Below, in pieces: positions 7,799 to 16,709 of a stretch of 64,000 nt of DNA (its first letter is position 1; each line of letters starts with the position of its first letter). The notes beneath the pieces are model-generated. The model worked only from the letters and a program-made list of their open reading frames with translations, did not search any database and was not told the origin of the DNA. The translations under genes and the position numbers were made by a program. The DNA lies in the NCBI RefSeq assembly GCF_963676325.1, contig NZ_OY781098.1, positions 1 through 64,000 on the forward strand, in the 5' to 3' direction. The DNA is from an uncultured Bacteroides sp. Lineage in GTDB: Bacteria; Bacteroidota; Bacteroidia; Bacteroidales; Bacteroidaceae.

Positions 7799-9713
7799 GT
7801 TCGCCCAGCACGAACTATTTACTTTAGGGTGCAAGTCCCGAACACGCCATTATAGCTGGAAGTGTTAGCTTACGGCAAGGGTGTCCATTGCGAAGTGGAA
7901 TCTGAAGGAAGCCTGCGGCAAATTCCCGGTCTGACGAACAGAAACCGGATATAAGGCTCAAAATACATGGATGAGTTTGCTAATTAAAACAAAGTCCTGT
8001 GCTATATAGATGTATGCGAGTAAATCCGGCAGATATATGGGAAGAAAGTAGTAGTTAATAACTGGGGAGATCTCACGGACGTGTGGATGCTTTTCTTTTC
8101 AGAAACATGGATAACAATTGTCGTGAGAAGTCAGCCGAGGACATAGTACCCGATTTAGATTGACCATTCGGGGAAGGTCTGAACCTTATCTAAGTGAGAA
8201 GTAAATGAATGTAACCTTATGAAGGGAAGAATGCAGAAAATATCAGCAACGAATGATAGCTGCCCGCAAAAGAATAGGACGGAATCCGAATGCTATGCGG
8301 GAGTGCAGACTTTTATAGGGATTACTGAAAACAACCTCACGGAAGTGCATTTTACAAAAGATGATTTACTGGAACGTATCTTGTCGCCTGCCAATTTGAA
8401 CAAGGCTTATAAACAGGTCGTATCGAATGGTGGCAGTGGAGGTGTCGATAAGATGGAAACGGAAGAACTTCTTCCGTTTCTGAAACTCCATAAAGATGAA
8501 CTGGTAACATCTTTAATGGATGGTAATTACCATCCTAATCCAGTCCGTAGGGTAGAAATCCCTAAGGAGAATGGCAAGAAGCGCCAGCTTGGTATCCCTA
8601 CCGTAGTTGACCGTCTTATTCAACAAGCCATATCCCAAATTTTATCTCCGATTTATGAACGAGAATTCAGTAACAACAGCTTCGGTTTTCGTCCGAAACG
8701 CAGTGCGCATAAAGCGCTGCGAACAGCCCAGAACTATATTAATGCAGGCAATAAATATGCGGTTGATTTAGATCTGGAGCATTTTTTCGACACAGTCAAC
8801 CAAAGCAAGCTGATAGAAATTCTTTCCCGCAGGATAAAAGATGGGAGAGTGATTTCTCTTATCCATAAATATCTCCGCGCGGGAATTATAATTGGTCATA
8901 AATTTGAGGAAAGCAGTCGGGGAGTTCCTCAAGGTGGTCCCCTTAGTCCGCTACTGAGCAATATAATGCTCAATGAACTGGATAAAGAGCTGGAACGCCG
9001 AGGACATCCATTTGTCCGCTATGCAGATGATTGCATGATATTTTGCAAAAGTAAACGCTCTGCCAGTCGTACGATGAAGCACATCATTTGTTTTATCGAA
9101 GAAACCCTCTTCCTGAGGGTAAACCGAGAGAAAACGAAAGCAGGATATGTGCGGGGCATGAAGTTCTTAGGTTACTCCTTTTATAATAGCAAAGGAGGAT
9201 TTCGCTTATCTGTACACTCCAAAAGTTACATGAAACTGAAAGTTCGTTTGAAAGAGCTGACAGGTCGCAGTAATGGCATGGGATACAATAAACGCAAATA
9301 CGAACTTCATCAATTCATTCGTGGCTGGATTGAATACTTCAAACTTGCAGACATGCAAAATCATCTGAAGAGGATAGATCAATGGCTCCGTCGCCGGCTT
9401 CGTATGTGTATATGGAAAAGTTGGAAGAATGTCAGTACTCGTATAACCAATCTATTGCGTTGCGGTATTGATAGATGGCATGCTCAGAAATGGGGATATG
9501 TGAAAGGTTACTGGCGAATAGCTGGCAGCCCGATTCTTAGCTGTGCAATTGATACAGATAAATTGCGAAATGCAGGTTATCCAATGATGTTGGATTATTA
9601 CAGTAAAATGTATCGTAAATAAGGAACCGCCGTATGCGGAACCGCACGTACGGTGGTGTGAGAGGTCGGAAAATGAAATAGGAGGAAACTATTTCATTTT
9701 CCTCCTACTCGAT
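7799..9713 (+). mobile_element. Group II intron, probably class IIC
   Basis: The RNA begins near GTTCGCCCAGC (7799) with domain I features (AGGGTGCAAGTCCCGAAC; AAGGGTGTCC; GGAATCTGAAGGAAG) and ends near CTACTCGAT (9713). A domain V hairpin lies at about 9623-9660 (ACCGCCGTA pairing with TACGGTGGT) and a domain VI hairpin at 9668-9702 with a perfect 14-bp stem. The encoded reverse transcriptase has no endonuclease domain and resembles class C maturases. The 5' end sits 6 bp after a terminator-type stem-loop, the known target preference of IIC introns. Boundaries are estimated to within a few bases. It separates spt from its terminator. Confidence 0.85.
8219..9622 (+). CDS. ltrA: Group II intron reverse transcriptase/maturase
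   Basis: Needed for splicing and mobility of the surrounding intron. A 467-residue protein with the RT palm motif YADD (residues 268-271), earlier RT blocks (NPVRRVEIPK, RQLGIPTVVDRL, SFGFRPKRSAHKA, GVPQGGPLSPLLSN) and the group II maturase domain X (FIRGWIEYFKLAD, RRRLRMCIWKSWKN, KGYWRIAGSPIL). It ends soon after the maturase domain with no HNH endonuclease, as in class C introns. All motifs are intact with no frameshift, so the element may be active. The ORF lies in domain IV. An internal ATG a few codons on is an alternative start. Confidence 0.95.
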   Translation: MKGRMQKISATNDSCPQKNRTESECYAGVQTFIGITENNLTEVHFTKDDLLERILSPANLNKAYKQVVSNGGSGGVDKMETEELLPFLKLHKDELVTSLMDGNYHPNPVRRVEIPKENGKKRQLGIPTVVDRLIQQAISQILSPIYEREFSNNSFGFRPKRSAHKALRTAQNYINAGNKYAVDLDLEHFFDTVNQSKLIEILSRRIKDGRVISLIHKYLRAGIIIGHKFEESSRGVPQGGPLSPLLSNIMLNELDKELERRGHPFVRYADDCMIFCKSKRSASRTMKHIICFIEETLFLRVNREKTKAGYVRGMKFLGYSFYNSKGGFRLSVHSKSYMKLKVRLKELTGRSNGMGYNKRKYELHQFIRGWIEYFKLADMQNHLKRIDQWLRRRLRMCIWKSWKNVSTRITNLLRCGIDRWHAQKWGYVKGYWRIAGSPILSCAIDTDKLRNAGYPMMLDYYSKMYRK

Positions 9714-9733
9714 TATATCAAATTTGATTTGAA

Positions 9734-10921
9734 TTATTTGATTATATCTAATGCCTTAAAGCATTTTACTAACTTTTCAACTGCAATATCAATTTGTTCT
9801 TTTGAATGTGTTGCCATTAAAGAGAAACGAATTAATGTGTCTTCTGGTGAACATGCAGGAGGAATTACAGGATTAACAAATACTCCTTCTTCGAATAACA
9901 TTTTAGTTACCAAGAATGTTTTTTCCATATCACGAACATATAAAGGTATAATTGGAGTTGAAGTGTGTCCAATTTCAAAACCTAGTTCGCGGAAGCGTTG
10001 AAGAGAATAATTTGTGATATCCCATAAATGAGCAATACGTTCCGGTTCACTCTTCATAATGTGGAGAGCAGCCTGTGCAGCGGCAGTAGCAGCTGGAGTG
10101 TTACTTGCACTGAATATGTAAGGACGAGAATTATGTCTCAAGTAGTTGATGATTGATGCATCACCGGCAATAAAGCCACCAATTGCAGCAAGAGATTTAC
10201 TGAATGTACCCATAATTAAGTCTACATCCTTTGTAAGACCAAAGTGATTACAAACACCGCGACCATGATCACCCATTACTCCAAGTCCATGTGCTTCATC
10301 TACCATGATATTTGCATTGTACTGTTTAGCTAAACGTACAATCTCAGGTAGATTGGCAACATCACCTTCCATACTGAATACTCCGTCGACAACGATCAGT
10401 TTGATTTTGTCGGGTTTACATTTCTGAAGTTCTTTTTCCAAAGAAGCCATGTCGTTGTGCTTATACTTCAAAGTCTGAGAGAAAGACAAACGTCTTCCTT
10501 CAACGATTGATGCATGATCAAGCTCGTCACAAATAACGTAGTCTTCACGACCTGTAACACATGAAACAACTCCTAAATTCACCTGAAAGCCGGTTGAGTA
10601 GATAATTGCATCTTCTTTTCCAACGAAATCAGCCAGCTCTTTCTCTAATTCTAAATGGAGATCAAGAGTACCGTTTAGGAAACGTGAACCAGCACACCCG
10701 GTGCCATATTTTTTTGTTGCTTCAATTGCAGCTTCAATTACTTTTGGATGATTAGTAAGTCCCAGGTAAGAGTTTGACCCAAACATTAGCACTTTTTTGC
10801 CACTCATCACCACTTCGGTGTTCTGTTCACTTTCAATACAACGAAAATATGGATATACCCCTTTTGCTTTTATTTGCTGTGGTAAATCATATTTCTCTAA
10901 TTTATCTTGTAATAATCCCAT
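9734..10921 (-). CDS. spt: Serine palmitoyltransferase (alpha-oxoamine synthase family)
   Basis: Condenses serine with a fatty acyl-CoA (or acyl-ACP) to 3-ketosphinganine, the first step of Bacteroides sphingolipid synthesis. The 395-residue PLP enzyme shows the pyridoxal-phosphate Lys242 in GTFSKSLAAIGGF, the DEAH motif (208-211) and stacking His136 (ELDHASIVEG). The N-terminus (LQDKLEKYDLPQQIKAKGVYPYF) and overall sequence agree with the characterised Bacteroides SPT rather than with 2-amino-3-ketobutyrate CoA ligase (kbl), which has a different N-terminus. A consensus promoter lies at 11018. Its terminator is now 1.9 kb away because of the intron. A lipid kinase is divergently transcribed. 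Confidence 0.88.
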   Translation of the reverse strand: MGLLQDKLEKYDLPQQIKAKGVYPYFRCIESEQNTEVVMSGKKVLMFGSNSYLGLTNHPKVIEAAIEATKKYGTGCAGSRFLNGTLDLHLELEKELADFVGKEDAIIYSTGFQVNLGVVSCVTGREDYVICDELDHASIVEGRRLSFSQTLKYKHNDMASLEKELQKCKPDKIKLIVVDGVFSMEGDVANLPEIVRLAKQYNANIMVDEAHGLGVMGDHGRGVCNHFGLTKDVDLIMGTFSKSLAAIGGFIAGDASIINYLRHNSRPYIFSASNTPAATAAAQAALHIMKSEPERIAHLWDITNYSLQRFRELGFEIGHTSTPIIPLYVRDMEKTFLVTKMLFEEGVFVNPVIPPACSPEDTLIRFSLMATHSKEQIDIAVEKLVKCFKALDIIK

Positions 10922-11017
10922 AATAAATGTTTTGTAGGTCTCTCCTACTTTAATATTATATTGTCCGTAATTTAATTATTTCGTGTTTTTATACTTTATC
11001 TTTAAAAAAGACGGTCG

Positions 11018-11025
11018 CAAAGATA
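11018..11025 (-). promoter_or_regulatory. Putative -7 box for spt
   Basis: Minus-strand TATCTTTG, 97 bp upstream of the spt ATG, so the transcript would carry a leader of about 90 nt. Confidence 0.5.
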
Positions 11026-11120
11026 GCAAATTATGTGATTTGATGTTCTGTTTTACTTAAAAAAGTAAGTGTCATTATAAAAGAATTAATAAAACGTTCT
11101 AAAAATTAAGATTTAAATAT

Positions 11121-11128
11121 TACTTTTG
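11121..11128 (+). promoter_or_regulatory. Putative -7 box for lipid kinase
   Basis: TACTTTTG fits TAnnTTTG and lies 29 bp upstream of the ATG at 11157. Confidence 0.55.
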
Positions 11129-11156
11129 TCGTTTGGATATTTTATCTTGATAATGC

Positions 11157-12194
11157 ATGAATGAGAGAAAAAAGATACTGTTTATAGTTAATCCGATATC
11201 TGGTACACAGAATAAAAAATTAATATTGAGTCAATTACAAGAAAGAATTGATCAAAATAAATACGAGATAGAAGTTAGATACACTGAAAGAGCTGGACAC
11301 GCAGAAGAGATTGCAGCCCAGGCAGCTTCTGAAGGAGTTTACTGTGTAACAGCTATTGGTGGAGATGGTACAATTAATGAAATTGGTCGCTCTTTGATTC
11401 ATACAAATACTATTTTGGGAATTATTCCATGTGGATCGGGAAACGGATTGGCTCGTCACTTGCGAATACCAATGGATTCGCGTAAAGCTATTGATATAAT
11501 TAATAAAGGGCATGTCTCTAAAATAGATTATGGTAAAATAAATGATAAACCTTTTTTCTGTACTTGCGGAATTGGTTTTGATGCTTTTGTGAGTTTAAAA
11601 TTTGCCGCTGCCGGAAGAAGAGGAATTCTTACTTATCTTGAAAAAACATTGCATGAATGTCTTAAATATAAGCCTGAAACTTATGAATTAGAAAGTGATG
11701 ATGCTAAAACAAAATATAAAGCTTTTTTAATAGCTTGTGGTAATGCATCCCAGTACGGAAACAATGCTTATATTGCTCCTCAAGCTTCACTTCAGGATGG
11801 ACTTATGAATGTTACTATATTAGAACCATTTACGGTTTTGGATATTCCGTCTCTTGCTTTTCAGCTGTTTAATAAAACACTTGATCAGAACAGCCGGATT
11901 AAAACTTTTCAAAGCAAGAAAATTCATATACGTAGAACTCATCCAGGTGTTGTTCATTATGATGGTGACCCTGTTATAATGAATGAAGATATTAATATTG
12001 AAATTATTCCGAAAGGTTTATTTGTTATTGCCCCTGAGAAAGTGGGAAAAGAACCGAATGTATTGCAAAAAGCATCCGATTATTTCAGTGAATTAAGGCC
12101 AATTGGAGAGAATTTTGTTATAGATCTGGCACAAAAGAACAGGCAAATTATTGATAGAAATATTGAGTTTTTCAGAAGACTTACGAGGAAATGA
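11157..12194 (+). CDS. Diacylglycerol/sphingoid-type lipid kinase (DAGK catalytic domain)
   Basis: Predicted to transfer phosphate from ATP to a lipid hydroxyl at the inner membrane face. The 345-residue protein has the DAGK nucleotide motif GGDGT (68-72), FIVNPISG at the N-terminus and PCGSGNGLARHL around residue 100, and a YegS-like C-terminal domain ending near 300. A tail of about 45 residues (SDYFSELRPIGENF...) goes beyond typical YegS/DgkB length. Its position back to back with spt suggests a sphingolipid or ceramide substrate, but that is context only; diacylglycerol is equally possible. It ends 26 bp before the convergent trmN6. Confidence 0.85.
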   Translation: MNERKKILFIVNPISGTQNKKLILSQLQERIDQNKYEIEVRYTERAGHAEEIAAQAASEGVYCVTAIGGDGTINEIGRSLIHTNTILGIIPCGSGNGLARHLRIPMDSRKAIDIINKGHVSKIDYGKINDKPFFCTCGIGFDAFVSLKFAAAGRRGILTYLEKTLHECLKYKPETYELESDDAKTKYKAFLIACGNASQYGNNAYIAPQASLQDGLMNVTILEPFTVLDIPSLAFQLFNKTLDQNSRIKTFQSKKIHIRRTHPGVVHYDGDPVIMNEDINIEIIPKGLFVIAPEKVGKEPNVLQKASDYFSELRPIGENFVIDLAQKNRQIIDRNIEFFRRLTRK

Positions 12195-12220
12195 GTTTGT
12201 TTCTTTTTATTATCCTTTGA

Positions 12221-12928
12221 TTACATATTCAAATAATACTCTTTAGTAAGCGATATATAGTCTTCGCTGTACTTATGCCTGGACAATTCAATTACTAATT
12301 CATCAGTTTTAGTGCATATTGTTTCGTTGAAGGACAAAGTAATTAGTACTCTCTTTGGAGCACTATCCGGTTTCGGTATTATATTGGTCTGCTTTATAGT
12401 ATAGAGACTAAATTCTTCTGCAATTTTCTTTAGATTATCCAGGTTATCGGATGGAATAATCATTGAGAATTCCCCATTTACTGATAGTAGCTCCGAGGCT
12501 CCTTTAATCAGTTCATGATATGAAAGTTCATTTGTGTGACGAGCTGTACTTCGTTTTAAATCCGGCGATAAAAGAGAGTTTGAGAAATATGGAGGATTAG
12601 AAACAATTAAATCAAATTTTTCATCACAAGTATATGTCTTAAAATCAGTGTGTTGAACTGAAATTCTTTCTTTCCACGGAGATTTATCCTTATTTTCTAC
12701 AGCCTGAGCAGCAGCATTTTCGTCAATTTCTAAAGCTACAACATCAGCCGTACATCGTTGTGCAATCATTAATGCAACTAAGCCTGTGCCGGTACCAATA
12801 TCAAGTACCGAATTTACATTGCAGATATTGGCCCATGCTCCTAAAAGAACCCCGTCAGTTCCTACTTTCATAGCACATTTATCGTGCCATACAGTAAATT
12901 GTTTGAATTGAAAATATTGATTAGACAT
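12221..12928 (-). CDS. trmN6: tRNA1(Val) (adenine(37)-N6)-methyltransferase
   Basis: SAM-dependent methylation of A37 in tRNA1(Val). The 235-residue protein has a Rossmann methyltransferase fold with the SAM-binding DIGTGTG (43-49), acidic LEID (67-70) and the amino-methyltransferase NPPYF motif (111-115), plus the YfiC-type N-terminus FQFKQFTVWHDKCAMKVGTDGVLLGAW shown here only in part. A -7 box (minus TATTTTTG at 12949-12956) is 21 bp upstream. It is transcribed alone, convergent with the lipid kinase. Confidence 0.88.
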   Translation of the reverse strand: MSNQYFQFKQFTVWHDKCAMKVGTDGVLLGAWANICNVNSVLDIGTGTGLVALMIAQRCTADVVALEIDENAAAQAVENKDKSPWKERISVQHTDFKTYTCDEKFDLIVSNPPYFSNSLLSPDLKRSTARHTNELSYHELIKGASELLSVNGEFSMIIPSDNLDNLKKIAEEFSLYTIKQTNIIPKPDSAPKRVLITLSFNETICTKTDELVIELSRHKYSEDYISLTKEYYLNM

Positions 12929-13053
12929 TCCTGAAAATAAGTTTTCGGCAAAAATAGATATTTAAAATAGTTTTTTGGTTTATTTGTAGTATAATTTAGC
13001 ATTTATACAGTTCTTTTCTTTCATCTGAGTTTTATTTTTAATAAAGAATAGAT

Positions 13054-13061
13054 TACCTTTG
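13054..13061 (+). promoter_or_regulatory. Putative -7 box for lon-tgt-lptF/G
   Basis: TACCTTTG, followed by GC as is common at Bacteroides promoters, 48 bp upstream of the lon ATG. No heat-shock repeat (CIRCE-like) is seen. Confidence 0.6.
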
Positions 13062-13108
13062 CACTCGGTTTTGACTATTGAAAGATATAACCACGAATAA
13101 CAAGTGAA

Positions 13109-15571
13109 ATGATTAAAAAAAGATACTTAAGCGAAATGGAAGACTCAAATGATAATGGTTTCTCATTTATTGCAGATTTTGATGGTAATGAGGAGCAGAT
13201 GTTTGATATCAAAGTGGATGACAGCCTTCCTGTCTTACCTCTTCGAAATATGGTGCTATTCCCAGGTGTTGTTTTGCCAATATCTGTGGGTAGAAAATCG
13301 TCTCTGAAACTTGTAAATGATGCATATAAAAATAATGCTTATATAGCAGTAGTTTGCCAAAAAACAGCTGAAACTGAAAACCCTGATTTTGAAGATCTTC
13401 ATACAGTTGGAACAATTGGCAAAATTGTTCGTGTTCTTGAAATGCCAGATCAGTCAACAACGGTAATTCTTCAAGGGATGAGACGTTTTGAACTGGAAGG
13501 CTTGACTGAAACGTTCCCATACTTATTGGGAAAAGTTAAGTTACTTGATGAATCAGTTCCCGCTAAAGAAAATAAAGAATTTGATGCATTAGTAGATGCT
13601 TGCAAAGATTTAACAATCAGATATATAAAAGTCTCAGACACTTTGCATCAAGACTCTGCTTTTGCTATAAAAAATATTAGCAATAAGTTGTTTCTGATTA
13701 ATTTTATTTGTACTAATTTACCTCTTAAGAAGGATGAAAAGATGGAATTGTTGCAGTTTACCTCTTTGCAGGAAAGGGCATATCATCTTTTGGAAATCTT
13801 AAACAGGGAAGTACAGCTGGCAGAGATTAAAGCTTCTATTCAGATGCGTGCCAGAGAGGATATTGATCAGCAACAGCGCGAATATTTCTTGCAACAGCAA
13901 ATTAAAACTATCCAGGATGAACTTGGTGCAGGTCAGGATCAGGAAGTGGAAGAAATGCGAGAAAAGGCAACCAAAATGCAATGGAACAAGGAGGTTAGTG
14001 ATATCTTCACCAAGGAATTGGCTAAGTTGGAACGTACTCATCCTCAGTCTCCTGATTATAGTGTTCAGTTAAACTATCTGCAAACAATGCTAAGTTTGCC
14101 TTGGAATACTTACACAACAGATAACTTTAATCTTAAGAATGCAGAAAAAACGCTGAATAAAGACCATTATGGACTTGAAAAAGTGAAAGAAAGAATTCTG
14201 GAACACTTAGCTGTTTTGAAGTTGAAAGGTGATTTAAAATCTCCGATTATCTGTCTTTATGGCCCTCCGGGAGTAGGTAAAACATCTTTGGGTAAATCAA
14301 TTGCTGCTGCTTTGAAACGCAAATACATCCGTATGTCATTGGGTGGTATTCATGACGAAGCTGAGATCCGTGGTCACAGAAAGACTTATATCGGTGCAAT
14401 GCCCGGACGTGTTATCAAGGGAATGATAAAGGCCGGTTCTTCTAACCCTGTGTTTATTCTGGATGAAATTGATAAAGTTACTTCTGACCGCCAGGGTGAC
14501 CCCTCTTCTGCTTTACTTGAAGTGCTCGACCCTGAACAGAATAGTGCTTTTCATGATAACTATCTGGATGTTGATTATGATTTGTCAAAGGTAATGTTTA
14601 TTGCTACAGCAAATAATCTGAATACAATTCCTCAACCTTTGTTAGACCGTATGGAACTAATTGAGGTGAGCGGTTATATTACAGAAGAAAAAATTGAGAT
14701 AGCTCGTAAGCATCTTGTTCCCAAAGAGATGGATGCTACAGGTATTTCAAAGAGCGATATTAAGATTCCGAAAGATACTCTTGAAGTTATTATTGAATCT
14801 TACACCCGCGAAAGTGGCGTTCGTGAGCTGGAGAAAAAGATTGGAAAGATTCTGAGAAAGTCTGCACGTCAATATGCAACGGACGGTTTTTTCAAAAAGA
14901 ATGAAATAAAGCCTGCCGACTTATATGATTTCCTTGGAGCTGAAGAGTATTCTAAAGATAAATATCAGGGAAATGAATATGCTGGTGTAGTGACCGGACT
15001 TGCATGGACTGCTGTTGGTGGTGAGATTTTATTTGTTGAAACCAGCTTAAGCAAAGGTAAAGGCGCTAAACTAACTTTGACCGGTAATTTGGGAGATGTG
15101 ATGAAAGAATCGGCTATGTTGGCTTTGGAATACATCAAAGCTCATGTTTCTGTTCTTTCTCTTGATGAAGAGATGTTCGACAACTGGAATATTCATATTC
15201 ACGTGCCCGAAGGTGCTATTCCTAAGGATGGTCCTTCTGCCGGAATTACAATGGCTACATCTCTTGCTTCTGCTCTTACTCAAAGAAAGGTGAAAAAGAA
15301 TCTGGCAATGACCGGCGAAATTACTCTTCGTGGAAAAGTACTTCCTGTGGGTGGTATCAAGGAGAAAATTTTAGCAGCTAAGCGTGCTGGAATTAGAGAG
15401 ATTATTTTAAGTGCAGAGAACAAGAAAAACATAGACGAAATTCAGGAAGTATATCTTAAAGGCGTTACTTTCCACTATGTAAATGATATTAAAGAAGTAT
15501 TTGCGTTGGCGTTGACTGATGAAAAAGTAGCTGATGCGATTGATTTCTCAATGAAACCAAAGACTAAATGA
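13109..15571 (+). CDS. lon: ATP-dependent protease La (Lon)
   Basis: Cytoplasmic AAA+ serine protease that degrades misfolded and regulatory proteins. At 820 residues it is full length: N-terminal LON substrate domain (about 38-235, LPVLPLRNMVLFPG), a coiled region (RAREDIDQQQREYFLQQQ), AAA+ domain with Walker A GPPGVGKT (about 385-392) and Walker B VFILDEIDK, and a C-terminal protease domain with the Ser-Lys dyad (Ser710 in DGPSAG; Lys near 753 in GGIKEK). The stop overlaps the tgt start by 4 bp (ATGA), so the genes are coupled. Start at 13109 is supported by the promoter; a later ATG at residue 10 is possible. Confidence 0.97.
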   Translation: MIKKRYLSEMEDSNDNGFSFIADFDGNEEQMFDIKVDDSLPVLPLRNMVLFPGVVLPISVGRKSSLKLVNDAYKNNAYIAVVCQKTAETENPDFEDLHTVGTIGKIVRVLEMPDQSTTVILQGMRRFELEGLTETFPYLLGKVKLLDESVPAKENKEFDALVDACKDLTIRYIKVSDTLHQDSAFAIKNISNKLFLINFICTNLPLKKDEKMELLQFTSLQERAYHLLEILNREVQLAEIKASIQMRAREDIDQQQREYFLQQQIKTIQDELGAGQDQEVEEMREKATKMQWNKEVSDIFTKELAKLERTHPQSPDYSVQLNYLQTMLSLPWNTYTTDNFNLKNAEKTLNKDHYGLEKVKERILEHLAVLKLKGDLKSPIICLYGPPGVGKTSLGKSIAAALKRKYIRMSLGGIHDEAEIRGHRKTYIGAMPGRVIKGMIKAGSSNPVFILDEIDKVTSDRQGDPSSALLEVLDPEQNSAFHDNYLDVDYDLSKVMFIATANNLNTIPQPLLDRMELIEVSGYITEEKIEIARKHLVPKEMDATGISKSDIKIPKDTLEVIIESYTRESGVRELEKKIGKILRKSARQYATDGFFKKNEIKPADLYDFLGAEEYSKDKYQGNEYAGVVTGLAWTAVGGEILFVETSLSKGKGAKLTLTGNLGDVMKESAMLALEYIKAHVSVLSLDEEMFDNWNIHIHVPEGAIPKDGPSAGITMATSLASALTQRKVKKNLAMTGEITLRGKVLPVGGIKEKILAAKRAGIREIILSAENKKNIDEIQEVYLKGVTFHYVNDIKEVFALALTDEKVADAIDFSMKPKTK

Positions 15572-16698
15572 CATTCGACTTACAATATACGGATTCAAAA
15601 TCAAATGCTCGTGCCGGTTTAATTACTACCGATCACGGGCAAATTGAGACCCCTATTTTTATGCCTGTTGGAACAGTTGGATCTGTTAAGGCAGTACATC
15701 AGACAGAATTAATGCAGGATATTAATGCGCAGATAATTCTGGGAAATACTTATCATCTTTACTTGCGTCCAGGATTGGACGTTTTAGAAAAAGCTGGTGG
15801 CTTACACAAATTTAATAGTTTTGATCGCCCTATGCTTACTGATAGTGGCGGTTTCCAGGTCTTTTCTTTATCAGGTATTCGTAAATTACGGGAAGAGGGA
15901 GCTGAATTCCGTTCTCACATTGATGGAAGCAAACATATCTTCACTCCTGAAAAAGTAATGGATATTGAGCGTACCATTGGTGCCGATATTATGATGGCGT
16001 TTGATGAGTGCCCTCCGGGCGATTCTGATTATGAGTATGCAAAGAAATCATTAGGGCTGACCCACAGATGGCTCGATCGCTGTATTAAACGATTCAACGA
16101 GACTGAGCCTAAGTATGGTTACAATCAGTCATTATTCCCTATTGTTCAGGGATGTGTTTATCCGGATTTGCGTAAACAATCGGCAGAATTCATTGCATCA
16201 AAAGGATGTGATGGAAATGCCATTGGAGGACTTGCAGTAGGCGAACCTGTAGATAAAATGTATGAGATGATTGAACTGGTAAATGAAATTTTACCTAAAG
16301 ATAAGCCTCGTTACCTTATGGGGGTTGGTACTCCGGTGAATATTCTGGAAGGTATTGAGCGTGGAGTGGATATGTTCGATTGTGTGATGCCTACACGTAA
16401 CGGCCGAAATGGTATGTTGTTTACAAAAGATGGTATTATGAACATGCGCAATAAGAAATGGGAAGCAGACTTCTCTCCTATTGAGGCTGACGGTGCATCC
16501 TATGTTGATACACTATATTCAAGAGCTTATTTGCGTCATTTGTTCCATGCAAAGGAATTATTGGCCATGCAGATTGCATCCGTTCATAATCTGGCATTTT
16601 ACTTATGGTTGGTCGGTGAAGCTCGTAAACATATTATTGCCGGAGATTTTTCTACTTGGAAACCCATGATGGTTAATCGTATCTCGACAAGATTATAA
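15568..16698 (+). CDS. tgt: tRNA-guanine transglycosylase (zinc-cysteine-less)
   Basis: Exchanges guanine-34 of GUN-anticodon tRNAs for a 7-deazaguanine base in queuosine formation. The 376-residue TIM barrel has the active-site SGGFQVFSL, GGLAVGE and the nucleophile Asp271 in FDCVMPTRNGRNG. The usual zinc site is largely missing: aligned to E. coli C302, C304 and C307 are Gly309, Ser311 and Asp314, while the His of ASVHNL is kept. The surrounding YSRAYLRHL is well conserved, so this is substitution and not deletion. It overlaps lon by 4 bp and precedes the lptF/G-type gene by 11 bp. Function is expected but metal binding is doubtful. Confidence 0.95.
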   Translation: MTFDLQYTDSKSNARAGLITTDHGQIETPIFMPVGTVGSVKAVHQTELMQDINAQIILGNTYHLYLRPGLDVLEKAGGLHKFNSFDRPMLTDSGGFQVFSLSGIRKLREEGAEFRSHIDGSKHIFTPEKVMDIERTIGADIMMAFDECPPGDSDYEYAKKSLGLTHRWLDRCIKRFNETEPKYGYNQSLFPIVQGCVYPDLRKQSAEFIASKGCDGNAIGGLAVGEPVDKMYEMIELVNEILPKDKPRYLMGVGTPVNILEGIERGVDMFDCVMPTRNGRNGMLFTKDGIMNMRNKKWEADFSPIEADGASYVDTLYSRAYLRHLFHAKELLAMQIASVHNLAFYLWLVGEARKHIIAGDFSTWKPMMVNRISTRL

Positions 16699-16709
16699 CA
16701 AAAAACAGG

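Noticed and set aside
7799..9713. Retron or DGR reverse transcriptase
   Set aside because: The protein has a group II maturase domain and is flanked by intron domains I, V and VI.
9734..10921. Annotating the PLP enzyme as 2-amino-3-ketobutyrate CoA ligase (kbl)
   Set aside because: The N-terminus and motifs agree with Bacteroides serine palmitoyltransferase, and no threonine dehydrogenase is nearby.
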